A stretch of 64,000 nt of DNA from Alkalicoccobacillus plakortidis (GTDB taxonomy: Bacteria > Bacillota > Bacilli > Bacillales > Bacillaceae_D): the NCBI RefSeq assembly GCF_023703085.1, contig NZ_JAMQJY010000001.1:1-64000 (forward strand), given 5' to 3'. Below the pieces are notes generated by a model. It saw only the letters and a list, made by a program, of their open reading frames with translations, was not told the origin of the DNA and ran no database searches. Shown here in pieces: positions 35,925 through 46,078 of this stretch. Each line of letters begins with the position of its first letter. Position 1 is the stretch's first letter. Position numbers and translations under genes: made by a program.

Positions 35925-36588
35925 GAGTGTATATGAGATCTGGTTAAGCCAGGGGAAAGACAAACTGCGACTCCCTGTGTTGCCGGAAACGATTGATTTT
36001 GCAAGCAATGTTCAAAATGAAAGTGTGAAGGTGAGTCGGTTCGGTGAATTGACTTTCATAGATGATCCGGGCGCAAGGGAAATTTCCTTTGCGTCTTATT
36101 TTCCAAAAAGACATACCTCTCAGTGTGAATATAGTAATTTCCCTTCACCGGAGAACTGCATCGATAAAATTGAGAAATGGTTGAAAAACAAAGAGCCAGT
36201 TCGATTAATCGTGACAGGTACAAAGATTAATATCCTTTGTAGCATTGAAGACTTTCCATATGGTGAGGGCGAGATGGACATAGGGGATCGAACCTACTCT
36301 GTCCGATTAAAAGAATACAAAGTAGCCACACCTAGAAAAATTAAGCAAGCACGTCCGGTGCAAAAGAAACGACCTTCGCCTGTTAAAACAGCAAAGGTCA
36401 CGATGTATACAGTCAAGAAAGGCGATACACTTTGGGCTATTGCTGGTCGTAAATACGGCAACAACCTTCAATGGCGTAAGATATGGAATGAAAACAAAGC
36501 TCAAATCATCAAACGCGATGCAAGAAATAATCGTCAACAAGGTCACTGGATTCATATTGGTTTCAAATTACGAATACCGCCTAAGTAG
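35917..36588 (+). CDS. xkdP: LysM tail protein XkdP
   Basis: The 223-residue protein begins [20 protein letters not shown], the XkdP start. It ends with a LysM domain ([20 protein letters not shown], then WRKIWNENK and GFKLRIPP) that binds peptidoglycan or a neighbouring tail part. GGGAGG at 35903-35908 supports the GTG at 35917 rather than ATG 35896. It overlaps the tape measure gene by eight bases. It belongs to the hub between tube and baseplate. Confidence 0.88.
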   Translation: MPKSVYEIWLSQGKDKLRLPVLPETIDFASNVQNESVKVSRFGELTFIDDPGAREISFASYFPKRHTSQCEYSNFPSPENCIDKIEKWLKNKEPVRLIVTGTKINILCSIEDFPYGEGEMDIGDRTYSVRLKEYKVATPRKIKQARPVQKKRPSPVKTAKVTMYTVKKGDTLWAIAGRKYGNNLQWRKIWNENKAQIIKRDARNNRQQGHWIHIGFKLRIPPK

Positions 36589-36596
36589 GTGAGAGA

Positions 36597-37593
36597 ATGA
36601 TTGAATTATGGAAAGTCGTTGAGACAGCTAGTAAGATCGAACAATTTGAATTGGTTACGTCAATGGTGAAGTGGGAAGGCGAGCGATACAAGGCAGCGCG
36701 AAAGATTACAGCTGATATTATCGTCAAGCAAGGTTCTGAAACGTATTACGGTGTAGAAGAGGGGGATATGGTCATTTTCAAGTGGAAAGGAAAAGAGCTC
36801 TTTCGTGGGACGGTATTCGGTCGAGTGCCCAAAGATGGAAAGCTCTTTTTTGTTGCATACGATATGCTGCACTATCTCGTTAAAAACAAAGATGTCTATG
36901 TCTTTAGTAATCAACGCGCCGATCAAATACTAAGGCGTATGTGCAACGATTTTCAAATTCCCATGACTACTCTAGCAAACACAGGATATACGCTAAAATC
37001 ATTAGTCTTCGCGAATGATACAAGTCTCTATGATATGACCTTGCGAGCTTTGAAAGAAACGCGAGGACAAACTTCACGAAACTATCAGCTGTATTCGGAA
37101 AAGGGAAAGCTCGGACTACGACGTTGGCCGGATCCGGATGAGGTCTGGGTCATTGAAGATGGAGACAAAGGAAACCTACTTAATTATGAATACAGCACAA
37201 GTATTGAAGAGTCGGCTACTCGAGTAAAAGTAAGAATGCAAAAAGATGATAAGGTATTTACTGCTACAGCTCGTGATGATGCTTGGAGCCCGCAAATTCG
37301 GGGTGCTACAGCATGTGGAGACGGTCACAGATGAGTTGAATCAGGCTCAGTTGCAACAACGTGCTAATGTCCGTCAATCGCAGATGAAAGGCGTTAAAAG
37401 TAAACTTGATTCGGTTCAAGCAGTCGGGATTCCGGATCTTCAAAGTGGCTTACCAGTTCATATCCGAATCAGTGAACTAAACATTAAGAAGAATTACTGG
37501 ATCGATGTTGATAGCCATACATTCAGTGGATCTTCGCATCAGATGCAGCTAAACCTTGTTGAAGTGAACACAATTCCGGAGGGAGAATCATGA
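36597..37593 (+). CDS. xkdQ: Baseplate hub protein XkdQ, one frameshift
   Basis: This late-control-D-like hub protein has about 331 residues. The N-terminal part (IELWKVVETASKIEQFELV... and ADQILRRMCNDFQIP) matches XkdQ but ends at 37334. The next frame carries FGVLQHVETVTDELN to VNTIPEGES. Reading GCTGG for GCTTGG at 37281-37286 gives DDAGARKFGVLQ and one continuous protein. It attaches the spike and tape measure to the baseplate centre. Confidence 0.88.
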
Positions 37594-37859
37594 GTCGTTT
37601 TGCCAATCTTATAAAAGAAATAGCCAATAACGCTAATGATGCAAAGCAACCAATGGCTATCATTCCAGGGCGCGTGATGAGTACGACCCCTTTAAGCATT
37701 CGTTTAAAGGGTCAGGACAAATTGCAAATCCCTGCAGATTTGATTGTATTACCCAACCGATTGAAATCACATCGAGAGGGTGCGTTAGAGACTGGAAACA
37801 ATGTCATGATAATTGTGATGACGGGTGGCCAGTCTTTTTATGTGCTCGATAAAATATAA
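37590..37859 (+). CDS. xkdR: XkdR-like baseplate protein (DUF2577)
   Basis: The 89-residue protein has an OB-like beta pattern (MAIIPGRVMSTTPLSIRLKGQDKLQIP, VMIIVMTGGQSFYVLDKI) typical of DUF2577/XkdR spike or hub proteins. It overlaps the stop of xkdQ by four bases. The order xkdP-Q-R-S-T-U is fully conserved here. Confidence 0.85.
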   Translation: MSRFANLIKEIANNANDAKQPMAIIPGRVMSTTPLSIRLKGQDKLQIPADLIVLPNRLKSHREGALETGNNVMIIVMTGGQSFYVLDKI

Positions 37860-37873
37860 AGCGAGGTGAGGGC

Positions 37874-38290
37874 GTGTCTTTATCACCTGAACTAACGATT
37901 AATGATGAGGATCAAGACGTAGTTGATCCTTCACGAACCTTTACGATTGATTTCGAGAAGGGTCGTATCCTAAGCACGATCATAGAAGGACCAGCTGCAG
38001 TAGAACAGTTCATTCATATGGCATTACGCACAGACCGCTTTGCACATGCCATATATTCAGATGAAGTAGGCAACGAATTACAGGAAACCCTATCAGATTC
38101 TGAAACGTCTGATGCATATAAAGAAATGGAAATTCCAAGGCTCATCACGGAAGCCATCGAGTTTGATGAGCGCATTCTTTCGGTGGGAGAGTTTGAGATT
38201 GAGAAGCGTGAGGATGCGTTTCACGTTTCGTTCGTTGTTGAAATTGATGAGGGAACGTTGGAACTGGAAGAGGTGTTGAACAGTGTTTGA
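37874..38290 (+). CDS. xkdS: XkdS-like baseplate wedge protein (DUF2634)
   Basis: The 138-residue protein of the gp25/DUF2634 type reads TFTIDFEKGRILSTIIEGPAA..., EQFIHMALRTDRFAHAIYSDEVGNEL and VGEFEIEKREDAFHVSFVVEI. gp25-like proteins start sheath polymerisation on the baseplate. It begins at GTG 37874 after GAGGTGAGG and overlaps xkdT by eight bases. Confidence 0.87.
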   Translation: MSLSPELTINDEDQDVVDPSRTFTIDFEKGRILSTIIEGPAAVEQFIHMALRTDRFAHAIYSDEVGNELQETLSDSETSDAYKEMEIPRLITEAIEFDERILSVGEFEIEKREDAFHVSFVVEIDEGTLELEEVLNSV

Positions 38291-39355
38291 AGGACTTTCA
38301 TATTCACAAGCGATTGAGAGAATTCGAGAGCAGAGTTTTGACACAATTATGGAGCGTATGATGGATGGTGTTCCTCCTGACTTAGATAAGAGAGAAGGAG
38401 GAATTATTTGGAATGCTCTAGCTCCTGCAGCTGCGGAGATCACGCAATCGTATATCTGGTTAGAAGCGATGTTTGATCTCGTGTTTGCAGATACCGCATC
38501 GGGCGAGTTCCTTGAAAAGAGAGCTCAAGAAGCAGGAATTGAACGTCAACCCGCTACGAGAGCTGTCTGGCAAGGTGTATTCAATCGCACGGTACCCGTT
38601 GGGACTCGGTTCTATTTAGATCCGCTCTACTTCATCACACTTGAAGGAGATCAACTCCAAAGTGAAACGCCAGGTGATGAGGGAAATGCTAATTTAACTG
38701 GTCAAACGCTCCAAGCGCTTGATACCATCCCAGGGCTAGAAACCGCAACAATGGGTGCTCAATTGATTCCTGCTCGAGCAGAAGAGACCGATCCTGAATT
38801 ATATCAACGCTATTTAGTTCGGGTGCGACGTGAGGCGGTAAGTGGCAATGCTGCACACTATAAGACGTGGGCTGAGAGTTATGATGGGGTCGGACGTGCT
38901 AAAGTATTTTCACTTTGGAATGGTCCAGGTACGGTCAAGATCGTGATCACTGACTCTAATATGCAGCCAGCAACGCCTGAACTATTAAATAAAGTAAAAC
39001 AATTTATTGATCCGGTACCAGGTAGGGGGAGGGTCAAGCACCCATTGGGGCTGTGGCCACAATTGAAAGTGCTGTTTATAAAGTGATAAATGTTCAAGTT
39101 GATGTATTGCCAGAACCAGGGAGAACGTTAGAGGATGTGAGATTGGAGCTTAGGAGAGAATTTGAAAAGCTGTTTAACCGAATCTCTTTTCAAGAACCAA
39201 TCGTTCGATTGTCTCAAGTGATTAACATCATCTTTAATGCTCATTCCGTTAGTGATTACAGTGATGTTCGTCTAAACAACACATCAGAAAACTTGGACTT
39301 AGCAGACGAAGAAATCCCGCAATTAGGGGAGGTCACGATCAATGAGCAAGTTTGA
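38283..39355 (+). CDS. xkdT: Baseplate J-like protein XkdT, one frameshift
   Basis: This wedge protein of about 357 residues is homologous to P2 gpJ. It starts [30 protein letters not shown] and has [19 protein letters not shown], a beta domain with [11 protein letters not shown] and the [17 protein letters not shown] region. Frame one runs off at 39086, while the downstream frame supplies [17 protein letters not shown] to TINEQV. Adding one G to the G-run at 39025-39029 gives [13 protein letters not shown] and joins them. The break is probably a homopolymer error. Confidence 0.88.
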
Positions 39356-39920
39356 TGAAATGTCCGACTATCTACCGGAATATTTTTCGAGACTCCTTGA
39401 AATGCAAGAGATTCTAAAAACACAAGCGCCTGAGTTTGAACAGCAGAACGAAGCGATCTTTTCCATTACCGATCAATTGTTTATTACTTCGGCTACATGG
39501 GGTTTAGATCGATGGGAAGGGTTGCTGAATATACAGCGTGACGGGTCTGAGGATATAGAAATGAGAAGAGCGCGGTTAATCAACAAAGTTTCCAACATTC
39601 CGCCGGCAACGTATCGATCGCTAGAACATGCGATTAATCGTTTCTTACGTAATCCATCTGCGCTTGTACGGTTGCTACCAAAGCAGTATGAATTTACTGT
39701 GGATGTGAATATTGATGACCTGCAGCATGTGCGACAAATTGTTGAGACATTAGAACTCATGAAGCCGGCGCACTTAGCTTATGTGCTTAGAGCCGGTTTA
39801 AATGAACGATTGCAGATTATTGATACAGTTACGGTCAATTACCGTCGTTATCGAAGAGTCAAAGAATTAAGAGTCGGTCTTTCTGTAACAAGGGATCTAA
39901 ATGAGGTGGTTTTACGATGA
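39342..39920 (+). CDS. xkdU: XkdU-like baseplate protein (DUF2313)
   Basis: The 192-residue protein has the YmfQ/XkdU features [34 protein letters not shown] and [25 protein letters not shown]. It links baseplate wedges to fibres, like P2 gpI. It overlaps both neighbours by a few bases, as usual for this operon. Confidence 0.86.
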   Translation: MSKFDEMSDYLPEYFSRLLEMQEILKTQAPEFEQQNEAIFSITDQLFITSATWGLDRWEGLLNIQRDGSEDIEMRRARLINKVSNIPPATYRSLEHAINRFLRNPSALVRLLPKQYEFTVDVNIDDLQHVRQIVETLELMKPAHLAYVLRAGLNERLQIIDTVTVNYRRYRRVKELRVGLSVTRDLNEVVLR

Positions 39921-40192
39921 TTTCAGCCTATTATTTGGAGCGAACAGCAAAAGATTTGTTTGAGCGTATTTCATCGATCAAATTAAATGGCCAAGAAGTG
40001 GAGATTATTGATAAGCAAAGAGACGGTACTAAAATCTCTTTGCTTTCAAGACGAGCAGAGGGTCATAAGAGGATAGAGCACATTGCATTATATGATGAAT
40101 TAGGCCGAGTTATTACTGAGCGTCGATCACAAATTGATGTGAGTGAAAATAGGTCTCTAGATTTTCGATTTACTTTTGAGGTGGTGAGTTAA
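39917..40192 (+). CDS. Hypothetical baseplate/fibre-region protein
   Basis: This 91-residue basic, beta-rich protein ([29 protein letters not shown]...) lies between xkdU and the fibre gene. PBSX-like phages often have a small gene here that may connect fibre and baseplate. It overlaps both neighbours by one to four bases. No family is recognised. Confidence 0.65.
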   Translation: MISAYYLERTAKDLFERISSIKLNGQEVEIIDKQRDGTKISLLSRRAEGHKRIEHIALYDELGRVITERRSQIDVSENRSLDFRFTFEVVS

Positions 40193-42159
40193 TGGCAGAT
40201 TATAAAGCCAAAACTAATTGGCTTCCGGATGATCCGATCAATGAGGATGATTTAAATCGCTTGGGAGCAAGGAATTAAAGATGCAAATGAAGAAGGGGAC
40301 GAGCATCGCAACAATAAGGAAAATCCTCATGAAGTGACAAAAAAACAAATAGGTTTAGGAAACGTAACAAATGAAAGACAAGCCAAAAAAGATGATTTTG
40401 ATGCACACAAGGGAGATAAGAAGAATCCTCACGAAGTAACGACTGAACAGGTTAATATTTCAACTATTTTTGAAGCGAGTGAACCAGGTTCGTCGTATCC
40501 AAATGGAATTTCAATGTTTCAAACTGCTAACGGTGTGAGTTTAGGTTTTCCAGTCAATCAAATCATTGTCCACACCATTCGTCAGGGTTCACATCGATGC
40601 TTTCAGTACATCTATGATGCATCAACCAATGTAGATACGGTTTGGTACCGTACTTGGCGTTTAGATTCAGGGTGGAGAGGTCTTTCTGAGAATGAGACGG
40701 TCGTAGGTGCTCAGCTTAAAGCAGATGATGCAGCTACTTTAAAAGTGAAAGAGCATGCTGATCAGGATGATAATCCTCACAAAGTAACAAAAGCGCAAGT
40801 CGAATTAGGAAATGTACAAGACTACCCTGTTGCGACTAAAGCTCAAGCAGAGTTAGGGAATCATACTGCCAGTTACATGACTCCGCATCGAACGAAAGAA
40901 GCGATTCAGACATTAGCGACGAGTAATTTGGTAAATACTATTAGCCGTAAATTGGCTAGTGATTTACCTAGAACATATCCGATGGGTGTAACAAGTTTTT
41001 CAACTGGTAATGATAGCAGTTGGCCAACAACGTATGGAACTGTAATGACCATCCGTAATGCAGATAATTCTACACTTCAATATCATATTAGGTGGAACAA
41101 CTCTGGCAGTACAATGAGGATTCGATCTTCGAGAGACATTGATAATGTCTGGCAGGATTGGGTCGAAATCGAAACGGTTGCTGGCGCTGAAGCAAGAATA
41201 AACAAAGCAATTGAGGACAATGCTCAATCACCTATCGTTACTAAAGACGGGACACCAAAGATTAATTTAACATCGGGTGATTTTCTTGATCATATGTCGA
41301 AATTAAGTAATGGTGTGTATACCTTTTATGCTTCAAATGATGTAAAGAATATACCAAATCCAAACCAATCTTACAGAGGAATCTTCCATAAAGTATCTGC
41401 CAATTTTGGGTGGTTAGTTGGTCAAGATTGGGACGGTAACAATTACAGTAACTTTTTGAATACTGGTAACTGGAGAGGTTGGAAAGACTCTGAGACAACC
41501 TCAGGGGCGCAAGCTAAAGTAAATGCACATGCAAATAACAAAAATAACCCTCACAATGTGACCTCGGAGCAAGTTAATAACATTAACTTTAAACTTGCTG
41601 CAGATCTAGTTGGCACCTATCCTACAGGGTTAAGTATATTCGCCATTTCATCTCATAATAACGATGTCACAGGATACCCTTTCGGATACGGTACTGTTTT
41701 AACGGTTCGTGTACACAACAGCCGAACTTATCAGACTTTATACGGTAATGGGGACACGGTGAATGGTCGTCGTTATTGGACTGCTGGGCTTTCGAAGGTG
41801 TATGGACAGATTGGTATGAAGAGGGGCAGAGCCCATTAAGGTGGACTCGTCCAGTATTACTGAATCGCTTGGAACAAAACGGAACTAGACCTGTGGAATT
41901 TACGAAAGATTCAGCAGGGAACGTTCATATTGAAGGGGCAATGAGGAACGGTATATTTGGTAATCCAGATATATCAGCTTTTATTTTACCTGAAGGGTTT
42001 AGACCTAAAAAGACTCGAGTCATTAATGTTGCATCTGCTTCAGGAACCATCTCTTACACTCGTGTTGTAATTCGAGAAAATGGTACTGTCTGGATTGAAG
42101 ACGTGTCACGTGCAGGGGCTGAAAGTTATGTGGATATGTCGTTATCATTCCCAAGCTGA
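40192..42159 (+). CDS. Tail fibre protein, two frameshifts
   Basis: This receptor-binding fibre of about 655 residues starts [23 protein letters not shown]. It has three HxxxxxNPHxVTxxQV units (e.g. DKKNPHEVTTEQVN), the usual fibre shaft repeats, separated by beta-rich domains, and ends in a GNVHIEGAMRNG...YVDMSLSFPS C-domain. Frame one ends after 28 codons; GCTGG for GCTTGG at 40259-40264 restores RWEQGIKDANEE. A second shift at 41783-41788 is the reverse: GCTTGG is needed where GCTGGG stands, giving YWTAWAFEGVWTDW. An alternative is real phase-off of the fibre, but the shared motif favours error. Confidence 0.82.
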
Positions 42160-42180
42160 CAGATAAGAAAGGAGCAACCT

Positions 42181-42633
42181 ATGAAACAGGTTTATCGGAT
42201 TTCTGAAGAAGGCTTTTATATAGAGCCGAAAATTATTGATCCAATTGATTTTGAGAACTCAGTACCTATATATGAGATTCCTAGTGATTGCACAGAGATC
42301 ACGCCAATCGATGGACTCTTTCAAGCGAAACTGGTTAATGGTGAATGGGTAGAGGGTTTGTCTAAAGAAAAAATAGATGAACTACTGAACGTTCCAATAC
42401 CTGTTGATCCATTAACAAGGTTGGAACAGCAAAACGGAGAGCTTGGTCAGATGATTACTGACAGTGAGCTAGAAAGTATGATGCAAGGTCAATCTGTAAC
42501 AGAACTCGAAATTCAATCAATGATACAGGGGCAGCAGCTCACTGAAATGGAAATAGAACAAATGATGCAAGGTCAGCAGAACACGGAGTTTGAATTAAGA
42601 CTAATGATGGTGGAGGCGAAGATGAATGTTTGA
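42181..42633 (+). CDS. XkdW-like protein with 15-residue repeats
   Basis: The 150-residue protein has a small N-terminal domain (VYRISEEGFYIEP..., IPSDCTEITPIDGLFQAKLVNGEWVEG-like) common in phage proteins after the fibre gene. A C-terminal tract follows with three 15-residue repeats of the form MMQGQxxTELEIQS (about residues 98-142). These should form a coiled coil, perhaps for trimerisation or fibre assembly. AAAGGAG precedes the start. It overlaps xkdX. Confidence 0.72.
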   Translation: MKQVYRISEEGFYIEPKIIDPIDFENSVPIYEIPSDCTEITPIDGLFQAKLVNGEWVEGLSKEKIDELLNVPIPVDPLTRLEQQNGELGQMITDSELESMMQGQSVTELEIQSMIQGQQLTEMEIEQMMQGQQNTEFELRLMMVEAKMNV

Positions 42634-42766
42634 ATCCTTAAAAGAAAGATATGAGAAGAATTGGTGCAGAAAGGACCAGTTGAGACGCTTCGTGCAGCTT
42701 GGAGCCATTTCAGAAGAAGAGTATGAGCTAATAACAGAAGAATCGTTTCATCCTAAAGCCGACTAG
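42626..42766 (+). CDS. xkdX: XkdX family protein
   Basis: This 46-residue protein reads MFESLKERYEKNWCRKDQL, then RFVQLGAISEEEYELITEE. The pattern, a short helix then W/K-rich and LGxIxxEEYxxIT, is the XkdX signature of PBSX-type phages. The role is unknown. It overlaps the preceding stop by eight bases, and its own stop lies in the loop of a terminator. Confidence 0.85.
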   Translation: MFESLKERYEKNWCRKDQLRRFVQLGAISEEEYELITEESFHPKAD

Positions 42767-42778
42767 AAGGCTTTTTTA
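42756..42778 (+). terminator. Intrinsic terminator after xkdX
   Basis: AAGCC (42756-42760) pairs with GGCTT (42769-42773), followed by TTTTATTTT; the xkdX stop codon lies inside the loop. It separates tail genes from the lysis genes. Confidence 0.75.
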
Positions 42779-42833
42779 TTTTGGGTGAAATTTATAAAAA
42801 TCAATCTTTTATAAAATAGAAAAGGGTGTAGTG

Positions 42834-43259
42834 ATGGAAACAATTTCAGTATTTTTTAATTTGGAAAGTTTAGAGGTAGCAAAATTTTATTTATTTGGAC
42901 CCGTTAAGTTTTTAGATTTGTTAGTAGTGCTTATGCTAGTGGATGTACTAACGGGCATCTTCAAAGCTATTAAGAACAAGGACTTACGAAGCCGATCTGC
43001 ACTGTTCGGTTATGCTCGTAAGATTGCGATCTTTGCGATTATCATTGTCGCTAACATCGTGGACAGAATACTGGATTTGAATGGCATGGTTGCGACAGCG
43101 ACTGTGCTTTTTTATATGGCCAATGAAATCTTATCAATTACAGAGAATGCAGCTCACATTGGTTTAAAAGTTCCACCAGTCATTATGGAGAAACTACGTG
43201 GTTTTAATCAGCATGGACCAGAAGAACAACCAAAATCAGAGGAGAGTGAAGAGAAATGA
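42834..43259 (+). CDS. Phage holin (toxin secretion/phage lysis family)
   Basis: The 141-residue membrane protein has three or four hydrophobic segments (about residues 22-40, 60-80, 86-105) and the family phrase [25 protein letters not shown], then [20 protein letters not shown] charged tail follows. It makes holes in the cell membrane so the endolysin next door can reach the wall. GGGTG precedes ATG 42834. It overlaps the amidase gene by four bases. Confidence 0.9.
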   Translation: METISVFFNLESLEVAKFYLFGPVKFLDLLVVLMLVDVLTGIFKAIKNKDLRSRSALFGYARKIAIFAIIIVANIVDRILDLNGMVATATVLFYMANEILSITENAAHIGLKVPPVIMEKLRGFNQHGPEEQPKSEESEEK

Positions 43260-44329
43260 ACATTAAACAAGATCTAATCCCAACATCAGCAAGCAATCGA
43301 CCAGGTAAAAAAATTGGCGCAACTTATATTACGGTGCATGAAACAGCTAACACGAATAGAGGAGCGAATGCTGAAATGCATTCCCGCTATATCAAAGGTG
43401 CAGATGCACGGTCACGTTCTGTTTCATGGCATTTTACAGTAGATGATACAGAGATCATTCAGCACTTACCAGTTAATGAGATGGGTTGGCACGCGGGCTC
43501 ACAAGGAAATCGTCAATCAGTTGGTATTGAGCTTTGCGTCAACTCTGACGGTAATTATGAAAAAGCAAAGGCAAATGCCGTATGGCTTGTTCAACGTTTG
43601 ATGAATCAATTGAACATTCCATTGTCTCGAGTCGTTTCTCATAAGCATTGGACAGGAAAGAATTGCCCTGCTCAACTTCTTAATCAATGGAGCACATTTA
43701 AAGCTCTTGTAGGTGGATCTTATTATGAAGCACCTCAAACGGGAGGTACGGATGTCAAAGGCGGAACTTACACCGTCAAGAGCGGTGATACACTCACATC
43801 TATCGCTAAAGCCCATAACACAACAGTGGATGCATTAAAGAAGGCGAACCCTTCAATTAACCCTGACGAAATTCAAGTCGGGCAGATCCTTAATCTTAGT
43901 GGAGCAAAACCGGTTGAATCTGAACCATCAAAACCAGTGAATGCGTTCATTGCTGCCGCTCAGGAGTTTTTAAACAGTCGAAGCTACCCAACTAAAGGGA
44001 AATTCGAGAAGTTGGTTGTGGATGGACTAGCAGGTCGTTTAACGATGGATGCCTTAGTTCGTGTCTATCAATATTTTGCAGGTGTTGGGATCGACGGTAA
44101 ATTCGGACCTCAGAGCAAAGCCGCAGCCAACACGTTGCGTCGCGGATCAACTCATCAATGGTGGGTACGCCTTTTACAATCAGCGTTAAATGTAAAAGGA
44201 TACAAACTTGCGGTTGATGGTGTTTTTGGGGCAGGTACTGAAAAGGCTGTACGTGATTTCCAAGCAACTCAAAGAATCACCTCTGATGGTATCGCTGGAG
44301 CCAACACGTGGGAGCGGTTGTTTAAGTAA
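43256..44329 (+). CDS. Endolysin: N-acetylmuramoyl-L-alanine amidase
   Basis: The 357-residue modular lysin has an amidase_2 domain (residues 10-145). It shows [10 protein letters not shown] with a zinc His, [28 protein letters not shown] and [13 protein letters not shown] LysM domain follows ([19 protein letters not shown], about 170-215), then two peptidoglycan-binding units ([30 protein letters not shown]). It cuts the bond between muramic acid and the peptide stem at lysis. No signal peptide is seen, so export depends on the holin. Confidence 0.94.
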   Translation: MNIKQDLIPTSASNRPGKKIGATYITVHETANTNRGANAEMHSRYIKGADARSRSVSWHFTVDDTEIIQHLPVNEMGWHAGSQGNRQSVGIELCVNSDGNYEKAKANAVWLVQRLMNQLNIPLSRVVSHKHWTGKNCPAQLLNQWSTFKALVGGSYYEAPQTGGTDVKGGTYTVKSGDTLTSIAKAHNTTVDALKKANPSINPDEIQVGQILNLSGAKPVESEPSKPVNAFIAAAQEFLNSRSYPTKGKFEKLVVDGLAGRLTMDALVRVYQYFAGVGIDGKFGPQSKAAANTLRRGSTHQWWVRLLQSALNVKGYKLAVDGVFGAGTEKAVRDFQATQRITSDGIAGANTWERLFK

Positions 44330-44375
44330 AGAAAAATATTGTTATCATGAGAGCTACGCAATGCTACTAAGATAT

Positions 44376-44407
44376 AAATAAAAAATACCACCCTAGAAAG
44401 GGCGGTA
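44376..44407 (-). terminator. Terminator of the leftward lipoprotein gene
   Basis: ACCACCCT (44387-44394) pairs with AGGGCGGT (44399-44406). Read on the minus strand the stem is followed by ATTTTTTATTT. Confidence 0.7.
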
Positions 44408-44417
44408 AGGGTAATTC

Positions 44418-44455
44418 GGAGTTCTTCCATTTTTAAATGAGCAGAACTCCTTTTT
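44418..44455 (+). terminator. Terminator of the phage lysis operon
   Basis: GGAGTTCT (44418-44425) pairs perfectly with AGAACTCC (44443-44450) and TTTTT follows. This ends rightward late transcription after the endolysin gene. Confidence 0.85.
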
Positions 44456-44466
44456 ATCAATTACTA

Positions 44467-44877
44467 TTAATCTATTTCAGGGAACTCTGTAACCTTTAAA
44501 AGTTCTAACTCAATACCAAGTTCACTTTTTAGTCTGTTAAATTCATCCTCAGTCAACCTAGCACCTTCTAAACTACGATTACTTTTATCTTCAATGAAAT
44601 ATGTGAAGGTTCCATTCGGTTTACCATCGCTATCCAATTTCTCCTGTTCAGCGATAATATAATTTTCATCTTGATTAACTCTTATAACTTTAGCTGGCAC
44701 TATAATTTCACCACTAGTATTTTCTCCAGTCTCGTCATAAATAATCTTTGCTTGATGAGCAGATGTATACATAACTGAATAACCATCTGATAAATCATAT
44801 GATGAATTTTGCATACCAGCACACCCTGAAATTATCATTAAAAATAAAATAATTATAAAGAATCTAATTTTATCCAA
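44467..44877 (-). CDS. DUF3997-like lipoprotein
   Basis: This 136-residue protein has a lipoprotein signal: MDKIRFFIIILFLMIISGCAG, with the lipid-carrying Cys at 19. A beta-rich domain follows (YSVMYTSAHQAKIIYDE, GEIIVPAKVIRVNQDENYIIAEQEK), similar in pattern to DUF3997 lipoproteins. It would sit on the outer face of the membrane. It is divergent from the secreted-protein gene at 44957, sharing about 80 bases of upstream DNA, and lies beyond the lysis operon, a usual place for lysogenic-conversion genes. Confidence 0.7.
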   Translation of the reverse strand: MDKIRFFIIILFLMIISGCAGMQNSSYDLSDGYSVMYTSAHQAKIIYDETGENTSGEIIVPAKVIRVNQDENYIIAEQEKLDSDGKPNGTFTYFIEDKSNRSLEGARLTEDEFNRLKSELGIELELLKVTEFPEID

Positions 44878-44956
44878 ATAAATCTACCTTTCTATGTAAT
44901 TATATGTTATATTTTTTCTGTTATTAACAACATTATATCACTAGAGGAGAGAATTT

Positions 44957-45781
44957 ATGAAAAGAATTTATCTTGCTTTACTTGCTGTTAGTGTAGCTTT
45001 ACCATTAAGTATTGCACCAAAGGGCTTTGCAGTAGCTTCTGAGGAAGTAACTGATATCGAAGGCTCTTATGAGATTTTTACAGAATACAGTTTAAGTGAG
45101 GAAGATATTGAAAACCTTACTGAAGAAGAATTGCTAGATTATACAGAAGAACAAGAGGATAACTTTTGGTCTGATGTTGATGTTAATACTGAGGATGAAT
45201 GGATTGAACTAACTGAAGAATTGGAGCAAGATCTCTTAGCTGAACTCGATCAAGAAGAAGATGAAGATGTTATTAGACCATTTGTTTTAATTTCTAAACC
45301 AAAAGATATTTGGGAAGCTGCAGCTATAACTGTTGTAAAGAATAAATATAATCATCCAACTACGGCTAGTTTTATCATTAATAGTGTCAATAAAGCTAAT
45401 AATCTAACTTTAGGTTCGGATTCACCTTTATCTAAAAAGGTAGTAGCAAGTACCGCTTGGAAAAATATGATTAAAAAAGAAATTGATAAAAAGAAAAATA
45501 GTGGAGGATTTGGAGTCGGTGGCTCAGTAACTTTACCTAGTGGAGAAACTCATACCGCTCTAAATAAAGTTGATTATTTCATTAATGCTACAAAAGGTAA
45601 AAATGGAAAATGGACGTATTCCGCAACGATTAATGATACTTGGGATTTCACTTACAATAGATACAAAAATAATTATAAGAGTTTCCCTGTTACACTTGCT
45701 AATAATGCCGCTTATGCTTCACAAATGACTGGTGTAATGAAACCATTTAAAATTAAAATGTCTCTTAAAGGGACAAACTAA
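44957..45781 (+). CDS. Secreted acidic-propeptide protein of unknown function
   Basis: The 274-residue protein has a Sec signal peptide (residues 1-27, ending AVAS). Next is a very acidic stretch of about 70 residues (LSEEDIENLTEEELLDYTEEQ...). A neutral-to-basic C-terminal domain follows (SKPKDIWEAAAITVVKNKY..., GKWTYSATINDTWDFTYNRY). Acidic pro-region plus basic mature domain is a layout seen in secreted toxins and enzymes kept inactive until export. GAGGAGAG precedes the ATG. The divergent lipoprotein gene could encode a surface immunity partner. I recognise no family. Confidence 0.65.
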   Translation: MKRIYLALLAVSVALPLSIAPKGFAVASEEVTDIEGSYEIFTEYSLSEEDIENLTEEELLDYTEEQEDNFWSDVDVNTEDEWIELTEELEQDLLAELDQEEDEDVIRPFVLISKPKDIWEAAAITVVKNKYNHPTTASFIINSVNKANNLTLGSDSPLSKKVVASTAWKNMIKKEIDKKKNSGGFGVGGSVTLPSGETHTALNKVDYFINATKGKNGKWTYSATINDTWDFTYNRYKNNYKSFPVTLANNAAYASQMTGVMKPFKIKMSLKGTN

Positions 45782-45800
45782 TTAATATAATAAATTGAAG

Positions 45801-45831
45801 AAAGCCCTCCGTTACATGTAGGGCTTTTTAT
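45801..45831 (+). terminator. Intrinsic terminator after secreted protein gene
   Basis: AAAGCCCT (45801-45808) pairs with AGGGCTTT around TCCGTTACATGT-like loop sequence and TTTTTATAA follows. From here to 46020 I see no gene, only another AAAGCC/GGCTTT hairpin at 45988-46009 and non-coding AT-rich sequence. Confidence 0.8.
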
Positions 45832-46025
45832 AATTTCACTGTGACGTTCTTTTGTTAACTCCTCTAACTCCACAAGATCCTCAAAAGTCATTTGATTTGT
45901 TACAAATCCCCTTGTTACTGAGCGGTTGCGCAAATACCTAGTTCACTTAAGTTTCTTCTCTTGCCAACGTTTATTATTTCATAAGAAAAAGCCTATTATA
46001 GAAGGCTTTGTTTACGTTTTAACTA

Positions 46026-46054
46026 TTTACTTATGTAAACAGTTATGGTATAAT
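46026..46054 (+). promoter_or_regulatory. Sigma-A type promoter
   Basis: TTTACT (46026-46031) and TATAAT (46049-46054) are 17 bases apart, and a TG at 46046-46047 gives an extended -10. GTTTAC...GTAAAC inverted sequence overlaps the -35 region. It should drive the small genes at 46079-46718. Confidence 0.7.
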
Positions 46055-46078
46055 AAAGATAGAAAGGGAGGTGATAAA

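Noticed and set aside
40192..42159. Phase-variable tail fibre (on/off by frameshift)
   Set aside because: The two shifts are not in long homopolymers or tandem repeats and follow the GCTGG/GCTTGG signature seen in housekeeping genes, so phase variation is not needed to explain them.
45838..46015. Gene remnant on the minus strand
   Set aside because: A short frame without a start or a recognisable family; it could be chance in AT-rich intergenic DNA.
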